Below, in pieces: positions 33,832 to 43,900 of a stretch of 64,000 bases of DNA. The position numbers and the translations under genes were made by a program. The first letter of the stretch is position 1, and each line of letters starts with the position of its first letter. Source of the stretch: SIG78 sp036677805 (lineage in GTDB: Bacteria > Verrucomicrobiota > Lentisphaeria > Victivallales > Victivallaceae). The DNA is taken from contig JAVBVS010000010.1 of NCBI GenBank assembly GCA_036677805.1, forward strand, positions 83,046 through 147,045. Reading direction: 5' to 3'. The notes beneath the pieces are model-generated. The model was not told the DNA's origin, did no database searches, and saw only the letters and a list, made by a program, of their open reading frames with translations.

Positions 33832-34590
33832 TTACGGCTGTTCGTCCAGAATCGGCGTGGTATCAGCGCCGATGCTTTTACCGGCCGGGAAAGCCGAGAA
33901 GGTTACGAAGCCGACATGGCCGTCGAGATGGAGCAGATTGACCCCGTTCTGATGATAACGCGACCAGGAGATCGGTGCGGAGTAGGTCGGCTGGTAGGCC
34001 GTCGGATAGAGATCGCCGACGATGAAGTTGCCCGGACTGGTGTCGACGCCGGAGAGCGTATTCCGGGCATAGTCTTCACGGTTGGGATAACTGGCCGTCC
34101 AGAAACTGGTCTTCGGATGGATGAAGAAAAGATAAGAGGTGTTGTATTCGGCCACACTGGAATAGGCGTTCTTGGCATAGCCGGTGTCGCTGGGACAGGT
34201 GAAGAAGCGCCGGGCGACTTCGAGTGTCAGCGGCTGGCCGTTGTAGGTGCCGTAATCCTGACCGATGTAATTGCCCATGATCAGCAGCTGGACCGGACCG
34301 GCGGTGCCGGCCGCGGGATTATAATAGGAACTCGTGCCGCTGATGTAATGCCCACGCTCAGGCTTTGAGGCGGCCATCGAATTGTTGTAGTTGGCCATGG
34401 AATCCTTGTTGTCGCCGCCGTACATGGCAAATCCCAGTCCGATCTGTTTGAGATTGCTGACGCAACTCGCCGCCCGGGCCCGTTCCCGCGCTGCCGACAA
34501 CGCCGGCAGCAGCATGGCCGCCAGAATCGCAATGATTGCGATTACCACCAGAAGCTCAATCAATGTGAACCGTTTCATTCCATGTTCCAT
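33832..34590 (-). CDS. Pseudopilin-like protein with H-X9-DG tail motif
   Basis: 252 residues. A short basic leader MEHGMKR is followed by FTLIELLVVIAIIAIL, the type II/IV pilin-like hydrophobic helix with the conserved Glu at position +5. The C-terminal globular domain contains H-Q-N-G-V-N-L-L-H-L-D-G, the H-X9-DG motif common in PVC pseudopilins. The residue before the cleavage point is Arg rather than the usual Gly. The start may be the inner ATG at 34578. It sits between a GntR/LacI regulator and a giant secreted hydrolase, the same order as at 51-58 kb. Confidence 0.85.
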   Translation of the reverse strand: MEHGMKRFTLIELLVVIAIIAILAAMLLPALSAARERARAASCVSNLKQIGLGFAMYGGDNKDSMANYNNSMAASKPERGHYISGTSSYYNPAAGTAGPVQLLIMGNYIGQDYGTYNGQPLTLEVARRFFTCPSDTGYAKNAYSSVAEYNTSYLFFIHPKTSFWTASYPNREDYARNTLSGVDTSPGNFIVGDLYPTAYQPTYSAPISWSRYHQNGVNLLHLDGHVGFVTFSAFPAGKSIGADTTPILDEQP

Positions 34591-34617
34591 TTCTTATCCC
34601 TTTCCTGTTGACGGTTT

Positions 34618-34639
34618 GACAGTAAACTCCAATACTGTC
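34618..34639 (-). promoter_or_regulatory. Inverted repeat GACAGTA-N8-TACTGTC
   Basis: A perfect 7-bp inverted repeat with an 8-bp spacer, 28-49 bp upstream of the pseudopilin start. A minus-strand promoter-like TTGAAA/TATTGG overlaps its far side. It may be an operator or a 5-prime-UTR hairpin. Confidence 0.4.
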
Positions 34640-34736
34640 TTTTATTTGTTTTTCAACCGAAGCGAATGGCTCGAATCTGTTTCTTCGCACATGTGATCGA
34701 AGGATCCGAAGTCCCGCTTTCGCCTCCGAGTCTTTT

Positions 34737-35825
34737 TCAATGATTGCACGGCGGCAGCGGCGTCCGAAACTGCAACGGATAATGCAGACTGCCGCGAATC
34801 GCCGGAAGGGCCGGATTGTTCACCAGCATCCGGTAGTAATCCACCACCAGTCCGGCGTATTCGTTGTAATTGCCCGGCCGCTCGATCAATGTTACTTCCG
34901 GATGCGGATCATAATCCAGATAAGGCATGACCAGCGCGAAATTCCGGCCGTGAATCATGCCCTGGCCGGCAAAAAGGCGGATCAACCGGTCCTGAAGCCA
35001 GTAGAAATTGATCACCGCATCCGGCGGTTCCGGAAACTCCATCAGCCGACTGGCCTGGCGAAGCACATAGTCGTCGAGCGCCAGACGCCGCGCCAGCGGA
35101 TCCTGATGGTCCTCCGGCTGATCCCAATAGTAATCCGGCTGTCCCGGATTGTAACGCGCAATCAGACTGCGCCAATGCATGGCTATCTCTTCCTGAAGAT
35201 AGTTGCCGATCACGCGGTTGTACGGCCAGAGCAACGCAATCCGCCGATAGCCGGTGGCCACCAGCGTCTGGAAGAGTTGACCGATGGTATTGAGGTTGTC
35301 AAACGCCAGGGAAGTCATCTCCCACTCGATCGGCGTCCAGCACAGCGAGATTGCCGGAATGTTCCGCCGCCGGATAATGGCCGCCACCTCCGCGGTGCAG
35401 CTCAGAAAGATATACCCGCCGACGCCCAGCGAACTCCAGAACTCCTCATCGGCCGCCAGCTCTTCATTGGGCAACTGCATGAACAGCGGCCGAAAACCCG
35501 CCGGCCGCAACATTGCGCGAATTTCCTTGAGCAGGGGTGTCGCCATGATATTCCGTTCCGTAATATCGGCCTCACTGACGATCCCGACCACATTGTTGGC
35601 CATCGCCGCCGATTCGTCAATCCCGGAAACCTTGATCAGCATCCCCTGGGGAGACGATGCGACCAGGTTGCGTTCCGCCAGCATTTTGAGTGCGCGGGAA
35701 ATCGTCTGGAGCGTTACTTCGAATTCCTGCGCCAGAAGCCGGGTCGAGGGCAACCGGTCGCGGTAAATGCGACTGCGGATACGCGTCTCGATGGCCTCGG
35801 CGACATCGCTGTATTTGGCTCTCAC
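34737..35825 (-). CDS. GntR-type DNA-binding / LacI-type sensor regulator
   Basis: 362 residues. GntR winged helix at 1-70 (YSDVAEAIETRIRSRIYRDR, then LPSTRLLAQEFEVTLQTISR). The C-terminal sugar-sensor domain has VVGIVSEADITERNI, GGYIFLSCTAEV, PAISLCWTPIEWE and YRRIALLWPYNRV. The start is GTG at 35825 with GGGAG nearby. It probably represses the downstream pseudopilin/secreted hydrolase genes and itself. Tandem 12-bp repeats flank its promoter (see entries). Confidence 0.82.
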   Translation of the reverse strand: MRAKYSDVAEAIETRIRSRIYRDRLPSTRLLAQEFEVTLQTISRALKMLAERNLVASSPQGMLIKVSGIDESAAMANNVVGIVSEADITERNIMATPLLKEIRAMLRPAGFRPLFMQLPNEELAADEEFWSSLGVGGYIFLSCTAEVAAIIRRRNIPAISLCWTPIEWEMTSLAFDNLNTIGQLFQTLVATGYRRIALLWPYNRVIGNYLQEEIAMHWRSLIARYNPGQPDYYWDQPEDHQDPLARRLALDDYVLRQASRLMEFPEPPDAVINFYWLQDRLIRLFAGQGMIHGRNFALVMPYLDYDPHPEVTLIERPGNYNEYAGLVVDYYRMLVNNPALPAIRGSLHYPLQFRTPLPPCNH

Positions 35826-35855
35826 AACTCCCGCCTTTCCGGCTTGCGCCGCACT

Positions 35856-35879
35856 GATCTAAATACCGATCTAAATACC
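35856..35879 (-). repeat. Two tandem copies of GATCTAAATACC, operator-like
   Basis: A perfect 12-bp direct repeat (35856-35867, 35868-35879) lies 31-54 bp upstream of the regulator's GTG, inside the expected 5-prime leader. The core GATCTAAAT recurs, inverted and again doubled, at 36005-36028. Confidence 0.6.
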
Positions 35880-35906
35880 ATGCCGACCCCTTATCTCCAC
35901 ACCATT

Positions 35907-35935
35907 AGTATACCAAATATTCCCGACGATTTCAA
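35907..35935 (-). promoter_or_regulatory. Promoter of the GntR/LacI-type regulator
   Basis: On the minus strand TTGAAA (35935-35930) and TATACT (35912-35907) are separated by 17 bp, a near-consensus sigma-70 promoter. It lies between the two doubled operator-like repeats. Confidence 0.65.
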
Positions 35936-36004
35936 GATGAAATGGTCTCAAAACCCGCTTTTTTATAAAAAAACCCAAAAATATGATTCGTTTCCGATTA
36001 AAAT

Positions 36005-36028
36005 ATTTAGATCAACATTTAGATCAAC
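36005..36028 (-). repeat. Two tandem copies of ATTTAGATCAAC, operator-like
   Basis: A perfect 12-bp direct repeat (36005-36016, 36017-36028). Its core ATTTAGATC is the reverse complement of the core in the repeat at 35856-35879, about 125 bp away. Confidence 0.6.
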
Positions 36029-36210
36029 AAATCATCAAAAACCGCCTTTGCGCCAGCTTTCGAACTGCCTTTTCACGATATCCTCCACCTGGCATCGCAG
36101 CCGTCCTGCGGCGCCCCCCGCATTCACAGCCGCCTTGCCCGAAGTTGCCGCATACCTGCATCCCATCCGTTGGCGACATCCCTCTCAGGCCACAACGGAA
36201 GGAGCCACGA

Positions 36211-36267
36211 ATGGGCCGCAAGCCAGGTTGGCGTCCCGGCAGAAAATCTCGGAAATGGGTTTGGTGA
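36211..36267 (+). CDS. Possible 18-residue basic peptide
   Basis: The frame MGRKPGWRPGRKSRKWVW is preceded by AAGGAG at 6-base spacing, one of the best ribosome sites in the window. It has seven Arg/Lys and GRKPG/RPGRK segments reminiscent of AT-hooks. No promoter is obvious. It may be a chance frame or the remnant of a larger gene. Expression is unproven. Confidence 0.3.
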   Translation: MGRKPGWRPGRKSRKWVW

Positions 36268-36677
36268 TACCCGCCCCCCTTCACTACCGCGGCTCAAGGA
36301 GAAAAAATCGTGCGAATACCCGCAATCAAAGAAATTCCGCTCGAGATCACATTCCGCCCGATTTTTGCCGCAATCGATCTGGGGGGCCAATTGTTTGCCA
36401 TGTATTTCGATCCGCTGCTATACAATATATATTACGGACCCAAAAATCCCCGCTCCGCACCGTCATCGATATTTTTCGCAACACCGATCCCCGGAACGCA
36501 TCCGGCGGCAACGGCGGAATGCAGTCGAACGTATTTCACTCCGGCGCAATCCGGTCAACCCTGTCTTGCGTTCCCGAATCCTGCCCGGATATGGCTCCGG
36601 CTCTCCTCAAACTGAGCTTCCGGCGAAGGCGGAATCATTTTTTTTATAAATTTTATGAAAAAATCTTTTCGCCCTGC

Positions 36678-36705
36678 TTGCAATGGGACTTTTTGCGACT
36701 ATATT
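36678..36705 (+). promoter_or_regulatory. Promoter-like site in gene-poor region
   Basis: TTGCAA (36678-36683) and TATATT (36700-36705) with a 16-bp spacer. It would transcribe the hairpin-rich segment at 36913-36970 and possibly the genes beyond. Confidence 0.4.
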
Positions 36706-36912
36706 AGAATTAATCAACCAGGAGCGGGGGCTCATAAAATTCCCATGAAAGTCGGCAAGTTGCCTGTTTTGAGGCTGTTGCAACTGGCATGGCGGACAAA
36801 TCATCGGAAATTTTTCGATTCAACGGTCAAAATGATTTTTTTTGCGCCCATGGTCGCAAAAAGTCGCAGTCACTTCAGGGGAGGATGTGAATCGATTCGG
36901 TGACAGGATGAA

Positions 36913-36970
36913 CCCGTCTCTTGAATACGGGAAGCTTTCCGGCGACGCGCCGGAATTGCGATAAGACGGG
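36913..36970 (+). ncRNA. Candidate structured leader RNA
   Basis: An outer 7-bp stem (CCCGTCT at 36913-36919 with AGACGGG at 36964-36970) encloses a perfect 8-bp hairpin (36937-36944 with 36948-36955). It lies between two promoter-like sites, upstream of the surface-protein genes. It does not match a riboswitch class I recognise. Low confidence from pairing alone. Confidence 0.25.
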
Positions 36971-37029
36971 GAAACAAACCGGCATCAAAGCACAACGGGG
37001 GGCTTCAGCCATTTTTCTCGGCCACCATA

Positions 37030-37058
37030 TTGCGGATTTTTTATTCCTTAATTATATA
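37030..37058 (+). promoter_or_regulatory. Promoter-like site for the 88-residue protein and giant protein
   Basis: TTGCGG (37030-37035) and TATATA (37053-37058) with a 17-bp spacer, 42 bp before the ATG at 37100. Confidence 0.45.
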
Positions 37059-37099
37059 GGGATGATTGTCATCCATAGCAACTTCACCGGAAAGGAAAG

Positions 37100-37366
37100 A
37101 TGATGGGACAACAGGAAATTTTCGCCGACGGAATCGGACAAATCCACTTCACCGGGGCAATGGTGCGGTTCGATTTCGTAACGCTGCAACCGGAAGAAGA
37201 AGGCAAGGCGCCCGTGCCCCGGCCCAGTTTGCGGATCATCATGCCGCCGCAGGGATTTCTCGCGGCGTTCAATTCGATGCAGCAGCTGATCGACCGCCTG
37301 CTTGAAGCCGGGGTCCTGCAGAAGGCCGCGCCGACGGAAGCCAAAGGCAAACGCAAAGAGTCCTGA
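37100..37366 (+). CDS. Small protein preceding giant repetitive protein
   Basis: 88 residues, start MMGQQEIFADGIGQIHFTG, then MVRFDFVTLQPEEEG, RIIMPPQGFLAAFNSMQQLI and a lysine-rich end. AAGGAAAG lies directly before the ATG. From memory, small proteins of this form (DGIG.I.F..GMVR.D, MPP.GFL..F..M) occur near large type-I-secreted surface proteins in Proteobacteria. I cannot confirm this by search. There are no membrane segments or signal peptide. It is probably the first gene of a unit with the 3393-residue protein. Confidence 0.7.
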   Translation: MMGQQEIFADGIGQIHFTGAMVRFDFVTLQPEEEGKAPVPRPSLRIIMPPQGFLAAFNSMQQLIDRLLEAGVLQKAAPTEAKGKRKES

Positions 37367-37376
37367 TTCGAAAGAA

Positions 37377-37922
37377 TTGAGGTTTATTACGACAGCTCAA
37401 GCTCAAATTTTTGATCCGGCGCCGGCTGGAGAGTTCATTTTCGACTCTCCGGTCTTTTCTGTCGTGGTCGAAAAGACCGGGCCGGAAGGGTTTCATTCAG
37501 CCTTCCCGATCATTTCGGCGAAAACCGGTTGCCATTGGGCCGCAATCCTGCCGGAAACGGCGATCTGCGGCCTGGTGTCATGGTCCGAATTCGAATGGGA
37601 TTCGGGCGCATTCGCGGTGGTTCCGGGAATCCGGACGGCGGAAATTACCGTTACGATCCCGCGCCTGGCGGCATGGACCGAAAACGCGGCCGGAAATCGT
37701 GAATGGTCTCTGGACGCCTGGCACCGGGAGCCGGCATTCCGGCTGGCGGCGGAAGGCGCCGCATTGCATCGTTGTTCGATCACCGTCAACGGCATGACCG
37801 CAGCCGCGAAGCGCGGACGGTTGCGCCATCCGTCGCCGGGACTGAGATTCGCAGGTCGTGTCGCCGAGGCACAGCCCTCCGGCCGCATTATTTGTCTTCA
37901 ACATCAACAGTTAAACTTGTGA
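37377..37922 (+). CDS. Hypothetical protein between small and giant surface genes
   Basis: 181 residues from a TTG at 37377. The open frame reaches back to 37302, inside the previous gene. It contains FDPAPAGEFIFDSPVFSVVV, CHWAAILPETAICGLVSW and a beta-rich middle, with a basic, less ordered C-terminus. The upstream AAAGAA is a weak ribosome site. Its position, co-directional and 34 bp before the giant gene, favours a real gene. I do not recognise a family. Confidence 0.45.
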   Translation: MRFITTAQAQIFDPAPAGEFIFDSPVFSVVVEKTGPEGFHSAFPIISAKTGCHWAAILPETAICGLVSWSEFEWDSGAFAVVPGIRTAEITVTIPRLAAWTENAAGNREWSLDAWHREPAFRLAAEGAALHRCSITVNGMTAAAKRGRLRHPSPGLRFAGRVAEAQPSGRIICLQHQQLNL

Positions 37923-37956
37923 CATCGAGTCACAGTCAAAACAAGGAGTTCTTGCA

Positions 37957-40900
37957 ATGGCTACGACAATCAACATCACGAAAAAAACTCAAAGTCCGTT
38001 TGTGGTTGAGTTGGCCGTGAGAGCTGGAGAAGTGGACCCCGTCGCAAATACGGTGGCGCTCCAGGTGGAGGACGCCGGCAAGTTGACGGTATACACCGGC
38101 AATACCCTCGACAGTTACTGGGACACCGTGACCATTACCGGTTCGGGCCTCAACGCCGCGCTGAAGGATGTCGCGGCCGGCGCCACTTATGTGACCGACC
38201 CCAATCTCAACCATGGCAGATGGACGGGCGCAACGATTGACGTGGTTTCCGAAACCACCACGATGGCCTTCAGCGCCATTACGGTCAGAGGCTCCATCTA
38301 CGGCGGCGCACTGGCACTGAACGCCAAGGGCAAAATCACCACTCAATACATTCCCGGCGTCACCGCCACGGTCAATAATACGCAAGTCATACTCCAGAAC
38401 ACCAACGCCAAGGCGGTTTACGGCGGCGGCGGCGGCTACGGCTCCACGGTCGAAGGCGATACCGCAATCCGTTATGCCGGCGGCAATATTTCCAGCATTT
38501 ACGGCGGCGGCTACACCGGCTCGGTGGTGGAAGGCGACGTGGCGATTGATATCAATGGCAGCACGACCGGAAGAATCGGCAAAATCTATGCCGGCGGCTA
38601 CAATTCGGTCGTGAAAGGCAATGCCACGGTCACGTTCACCAACAATTCCGGTTCCTACAATAATCTGACGGTAGGCTCGGTTTCCGGCGCCGGTTACGGC
38701 AAAGTCTCCCGGGTGGAAGGCAGTTCGACCCTGGTATTCAACAATTATTCCGGCAAATTCACCGCTTCCATCGCCGACTTCGATGTCGTCCAGATCGCCG
38801 GCAAGAGTTCCATTACTCTGACCAAGGCCCAGAACAAGAACATGACCGGTGCGACCTACGAGTTCGTCATCACCGACGACACCCTCGGGTTGCAGGGCGC
38901 CATGCTCACCTGGAATTCCAAGGTGGTTTATTCGAACATCATCGTTTCGGTCGAAACCGCCGATGCATTCGATGTGACCCTGATCCAGAGCCAGAAACTG
39001 AAGCTGGCGACTGATTTCAATGTCAATTCGATCAAGGTGATGAATGCCGACGGCGAAATTCTGAGTTCGTCCGCATACCAGCTGTTCTATGATTACGACC
39101 GGAAGGCGGGCGGATCGGTTTCCATTCAGTACCGCGGTCTGAATCTGGTGTTCGACGGCAACGAACTTCAGAAGATCGTTCTCTCCGGCGCCGACGATGA
39201 AGTCAATGTAGTCGCGGGCGGCAAGCTGGCGGCGGGCCTCAACACCGCCGGCGGCAACGATACGATCCGACTCCAGAGCGGTTCGGAAGTCAACGGCGGC
39301 ATTCAGGCCGGCACCGGTGATGATGCGCTGTATATTCAAAAGGATGCGCTGCTGACCGGCGAAGTCGTCATGGGCGACGGCAACGATCAGGTCTTCATTG
39401 AAGACAGTGCGACGGTAACCAGCAATATCGCGCTGGGTTCCGGCGTCAACGCCCTGACCGTCCAGAAGGACGCCTCCATGACCGGAACGATCATTTTCGC
39501 GTCCGACTCCACCAACACCGTGACGGTCAACGGCGCGGTAATGGGCTTCTCCGGCGGCGATGCGACGACCAATAACACCATCATCCTCAGCGGCGATGCC
39601 GTGCATGGCGGCGGGATCGGCTATTGGACGAAGATGGATGTTTACGACTATGCCGGCGGTCATTGGACAAAGCTCAAGGTTTTCGTGGTCCGCGACCTCA
39701 ACCTGACCAATGCCAACGACACCGTAATCGTCGGCAACAATGCCTTCGTCAACAACATTTCCCTCGGCGGCGGCGATGACAAGCTGACCATCAATCAGGG
39801 CGCCGGCATCGGTTACGATTATGTGTCCACCACCGACTGGCAGACCCGGGGCAATGTGATTCCCGCGACCATCAATCTGGGCACGGGACATGACGTCCTG
39901 GTCTTGAACAGCCAGCTCGGCACCAACGTCAACGTGATCACCGAAGACGATGGCGGCGACGTGATCGTGCTCGGCGCCGACATGACGGTTTTGGACAATC
40001 AGCTGCTGGTCGGCAGCACCAACAATGTGCTGGTGGTGGCCAACGGCCGCCAGGTGAGCTTCGCCGACATGACTTCGCTCGGCAACTTCCTTTCCGGCAA
40101 CGGCAAGTATGATGCGATCTACCTGAGCATGAACGCCATCATCAGCGCAGGCGACGAAGTCATGATCCAGAATTATACCGGCTCGCTGAGCCGTGAAGTG
40201 ATTCTGGTCAGCGGCGCGCCGACGGAAATCCCGGCCGCAATCCTGCCATACTACACGCCCGGCAACGGCGTGGTGAACAGCAAGTTGTTCGCGGAAGTGG
40301 TCGATATGGAGCGCAACGCCAAAATCACCTCCTCCGAAGTGACCGCCGAGGAGATTTATGTCCACGGCGGCAATACGATCGACAACAGCGCGTCCGGATT
40401 CGTTTCGGTCGGCGACTACATCCTGGTTTCGAACAATGCCTCGGTCAGGGGAGCGTTCTATCTCGGCTACGAGCCGATCCATGAACTTTCCTCCGACGCG
40501 ACCGCGGACATTGCCGGATCGGTCGACGCCATTCAGGGCGGAAGCGGCAACGAACAGGTCAACGTCAGCTCCAGTACCGCATCGATCGGCGCGATCGATC
40601 TCGGCGCGGGCGACAACGACACCGTCAACTTCTCCGCCGGCACCTTCGCGGACGCAGAACTGGTGATCGCCAACACCGAATGGATCAATCTGGCCGATGG
40701 CGCCGATGTGACGGTCGGCAGCGCCGCCGGGTACATCGATGTGCTGCCGGGATTGAACAGCAAATTCACTGAAGTCGTCAACCGGATGATCACCGTCGGC
40801 GACTGGGATAAGAACATCAGCTTCACCGACGGCTACACCATCCGGCTGAACGGACGGATTGACGCCGACGCCACGCTGACCAACAACACCGTGCTGCTTA

Positions 40901-43900
40901 CCGCCAACGCCAACTACTTCACCGCCAACATTTATTTGAATGGAGCCAATACCTTCAGCGTCCAGGACGGCGTCCAGGATTGGTATGACTATCAGCAGTT
41001 CAAATTCAGTCCCGGCGCAACCCTCGGGTTCAAGCTCGGAACCGGCTCTTTCTTCGCGTTGGACGGCTTCGTCAACACCAATCCCGCCGACATCGTCGCC
41101 GTGACCGAATTCGGCCAGAATTCCGGTCTGGGACTCGCCGACTGGGTCTATATCCAGGATTGGAATCACGCTTTCAGCATCGCCGATTTCCAGAATATCT
41201 TCGGCAATGCGGCTCATGCGCCAAGCCTGGTCTTCGAAAACCTGAATGTGATCGCCGGAGCGGAAATCTACGGTTACATCCTGATGGACGATATGGCCAA
41301 TCAGGTGGTGATCAACGACGGCGCGGTCATCAACGGCGACACCGCCGAATACGACTATGCCGCAATCATGACCGAAGGCGGCAATGATATCGTCACCATC
41401 GGCGCCGCGACCATCAATGGCCGTCTGCTGACCGATGATGGCGATGACACGGTGACGCTGAACGGTTCGACGATCAATACCGCCATCAATCAGGGCATCC
41501 CGGCGGTCGAACTCGGCGACGGCAACGACACCATCGCGCTGAATGGCGCGACTGTCAATGGCGGCATAGCCTTCGGTCCGGGCGACGATCTCCTGACCTC
41601 GACCGGTATAAGCAACGTCAACAGCATCATTTTCGGCAGCAACGACAACGAAATTGACGTCCTCGGCGGCACCCTGACCGCCGTGAACATCGGCTTCGAC
41701 GGCGTCGCCGCCAACAACACCATCGCCGTGGAAACCGGTGCGACTTTCAATATCGAAAGCGTACTGGAACTCGCCGCCATCGGAACGAACACGGTTCTGG
41801 TCGACGGCGGTGAACTCGGCGTGGCGGGCGTGGCCATCCTCGAAGGAAACGAAAACCAAGTCACACTGGCCAACGGCGGCCATATCGCCGGATTGCAGCT
41901 TCTGTCCATGGAAGGCCCGACCAATACGCTCGAACTTGCCGATGACGCGACCGCCCAGACCGCGGAAGTGATTGCCATGGACGGCGTGATCAATCAGGTG
42001 AACAATGCGGGTGCGCTGACCGTGGCGGATACGCTGTTCATGGGCGCCGACGATCAGAATCAAATCGACAATATCGGCGCGTTCAATGCCAATTCAGTGC
42101 TGATGGCCGAGGCTTCCGATGAGATAATGACGCTTCCCGCCAATATCAACACCATCGTTAACGCCGGCACATTCAACGTAACCGACACCCTCGAGATGGC
42201 CGGCGATACGGCATTGATCGACAACCGGGGCGCGTTCTCCGTCGATACGCTGGTTGCGAATGGCGGATCCGCCGTCGGCAACGCCGGTTATCAAATTGAC
42301 GGCGGCGCGCAGGCTCTGATCCTCAACAACGCGGACGCCACTTTGACGGCCGCAAGCGCAATCAAGCTCTATTCGGCCAACAATGCGTTGCAAAACGGCG
42401 GCACCGTGGCCGCCGGAGGCGCATCGCTGCTGATGGCCGGAAGCGAAGAGCTGATCACCGGCGTTAGCTTCACTGAAAACGCCGCCAACAGCAACAGCAT
42501 CGTCAATACGGGATCCGGCAATCTGGAAATCGGCGACGTCGCCATGTATGGCACCGAAAATCTGATCATCAACCAGGGCGCCATGACGACCGGCAACATC
42601 ATCATGGCCGGAAACGTCGAAATCGACCTGGCCGGTCAAACCGTCGCCAGTGATGCGGCCACCCTCAATATCATTGATCTGTCCATGGGCGGACAGCCGA
42701 TCACCGCCGCGCTCGCGGCTGGCGATATCGCCATGGTCGGCGAACGCAATGCCCTTCTGGCGATGACCGACTTCACCCCGATCATCACGGCCGAAGTCGC
42801 GGAAGCACAGGAAGGCGAAACGGTGCAGATCGGCGCCGTCGGCCAGACCATCCAGGCCGCCGACATCACCATGATCGGCGAGGACAACACGGTCGACTTC
42901 AGTATGAATGCCGCGCTCGATCAGCAGAGCGACGTCAAGCTGAAAGCCGTCCAGATCGGAGCCGTGACCCAGTCGCTGACGGCTGCATCGCTCGAAATGA
43001 ACGGCATCAACAATCTGGTCCGGTTCGGCGTCGGCGCCGAAGCCAACGGCCTCTATGATGTGGACAACCACCATCTGGAAAGCCGGCTGGAACTCGGCCC
43101 GATCAACCAGACGCTGAATGCGCCGGTGACGCTGAACGGATTCGGCAACACCCTGGATCTCGGAATCAATCTGACCTCCACCGAAGAAGGCAACCTCGCG
43201 ACTTCCGGGATTGCGGTCAACGCCGTCGGCGACATTGCCATGACCGGCGACTTCAATACCCTGAATGGATTTGTCAACCTGACCTCCGGTACGCAGTCGG
43301 TGCTTGATGTCAACGGCAACGTCCTGATCGGAATCGACGGCAATATCACCATGGATGCCGCCGGCGCGAATACCTTCCGCTTCGGCGCCACGCTGACGGA
43401 AACCCCGGCCGCACTGCCGGGTGAAAGCGGCGGCGTGATCAACCTCAACAACGGGGCCACCGTCAAGGTTGCCGTGGACGGCGACATCACCATGATCGGG
43501 ACCGGGGCGACCAACGAGCTTTACATCGGTGAAAACGCCTTCTACACCGGCAATGTGATGATGGGTACGGTTTATGGCGACGACCTGTCGGCCAGAAACA
43601 TCCTGGTCGTCGAAGAGATCGGCAACATCCAGTTCACTTCGCTGGCGATGACCGCGGTGGAAAACAATGTCATTCTGAACGGCAACGGCGCCATCGGCAC
43701 CGTCAACGGCATCCGCGGCGGAGTCAATGACTTCACCATCGGCAAGGGCGTGACGGTCAATTCGCCGATCGTCTTCCAGGACATCATCGACGCCGATTTG
43801 ATCGGAACCGAAGGCTACACCATTCTGGCGAACGCCGCCAACAGCGTGGCGCTCTACGGCACGGCATTCGGAATCGATTCCGGCGCGACCAATGCCGACG

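Larger units (their letters stand above)
35826..37099. other. Long stretch without a confident gene
   Basis: About 1.27 kb between the regulator and the 88-residue protein gene. Its composition is lower in GC than the flanks. It contains the regulator's promoter and repeats, a possible 18-codon peptide gene (36211), promoter-like sites at 36678 and 37030, and a hairpin-rich segment (36913-36970). Open frames up to about 160 codons exist, but none has a good ribosome site, domain or plausible composition, so I call none except the peptide. Confidence 0.6.

Noticed and set aside
36170..36903. Overlapping plus-strand ORFs of 80-160 codons in the gene-poor stretch
   Set aside because: No ribosome sites (except the 18-codon frame), low-complexity translations and no recognisable domain.
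37936..42063. 1375-codon open frame on the minus strand inside the giant gene
   Set aside because: It mirrors the repetitive, GC-ending codons of the plus-strand protein, has no ribosome site or domain, and its composition (very rich in His, Asp, Val, Gly) is that of a shadow frame.
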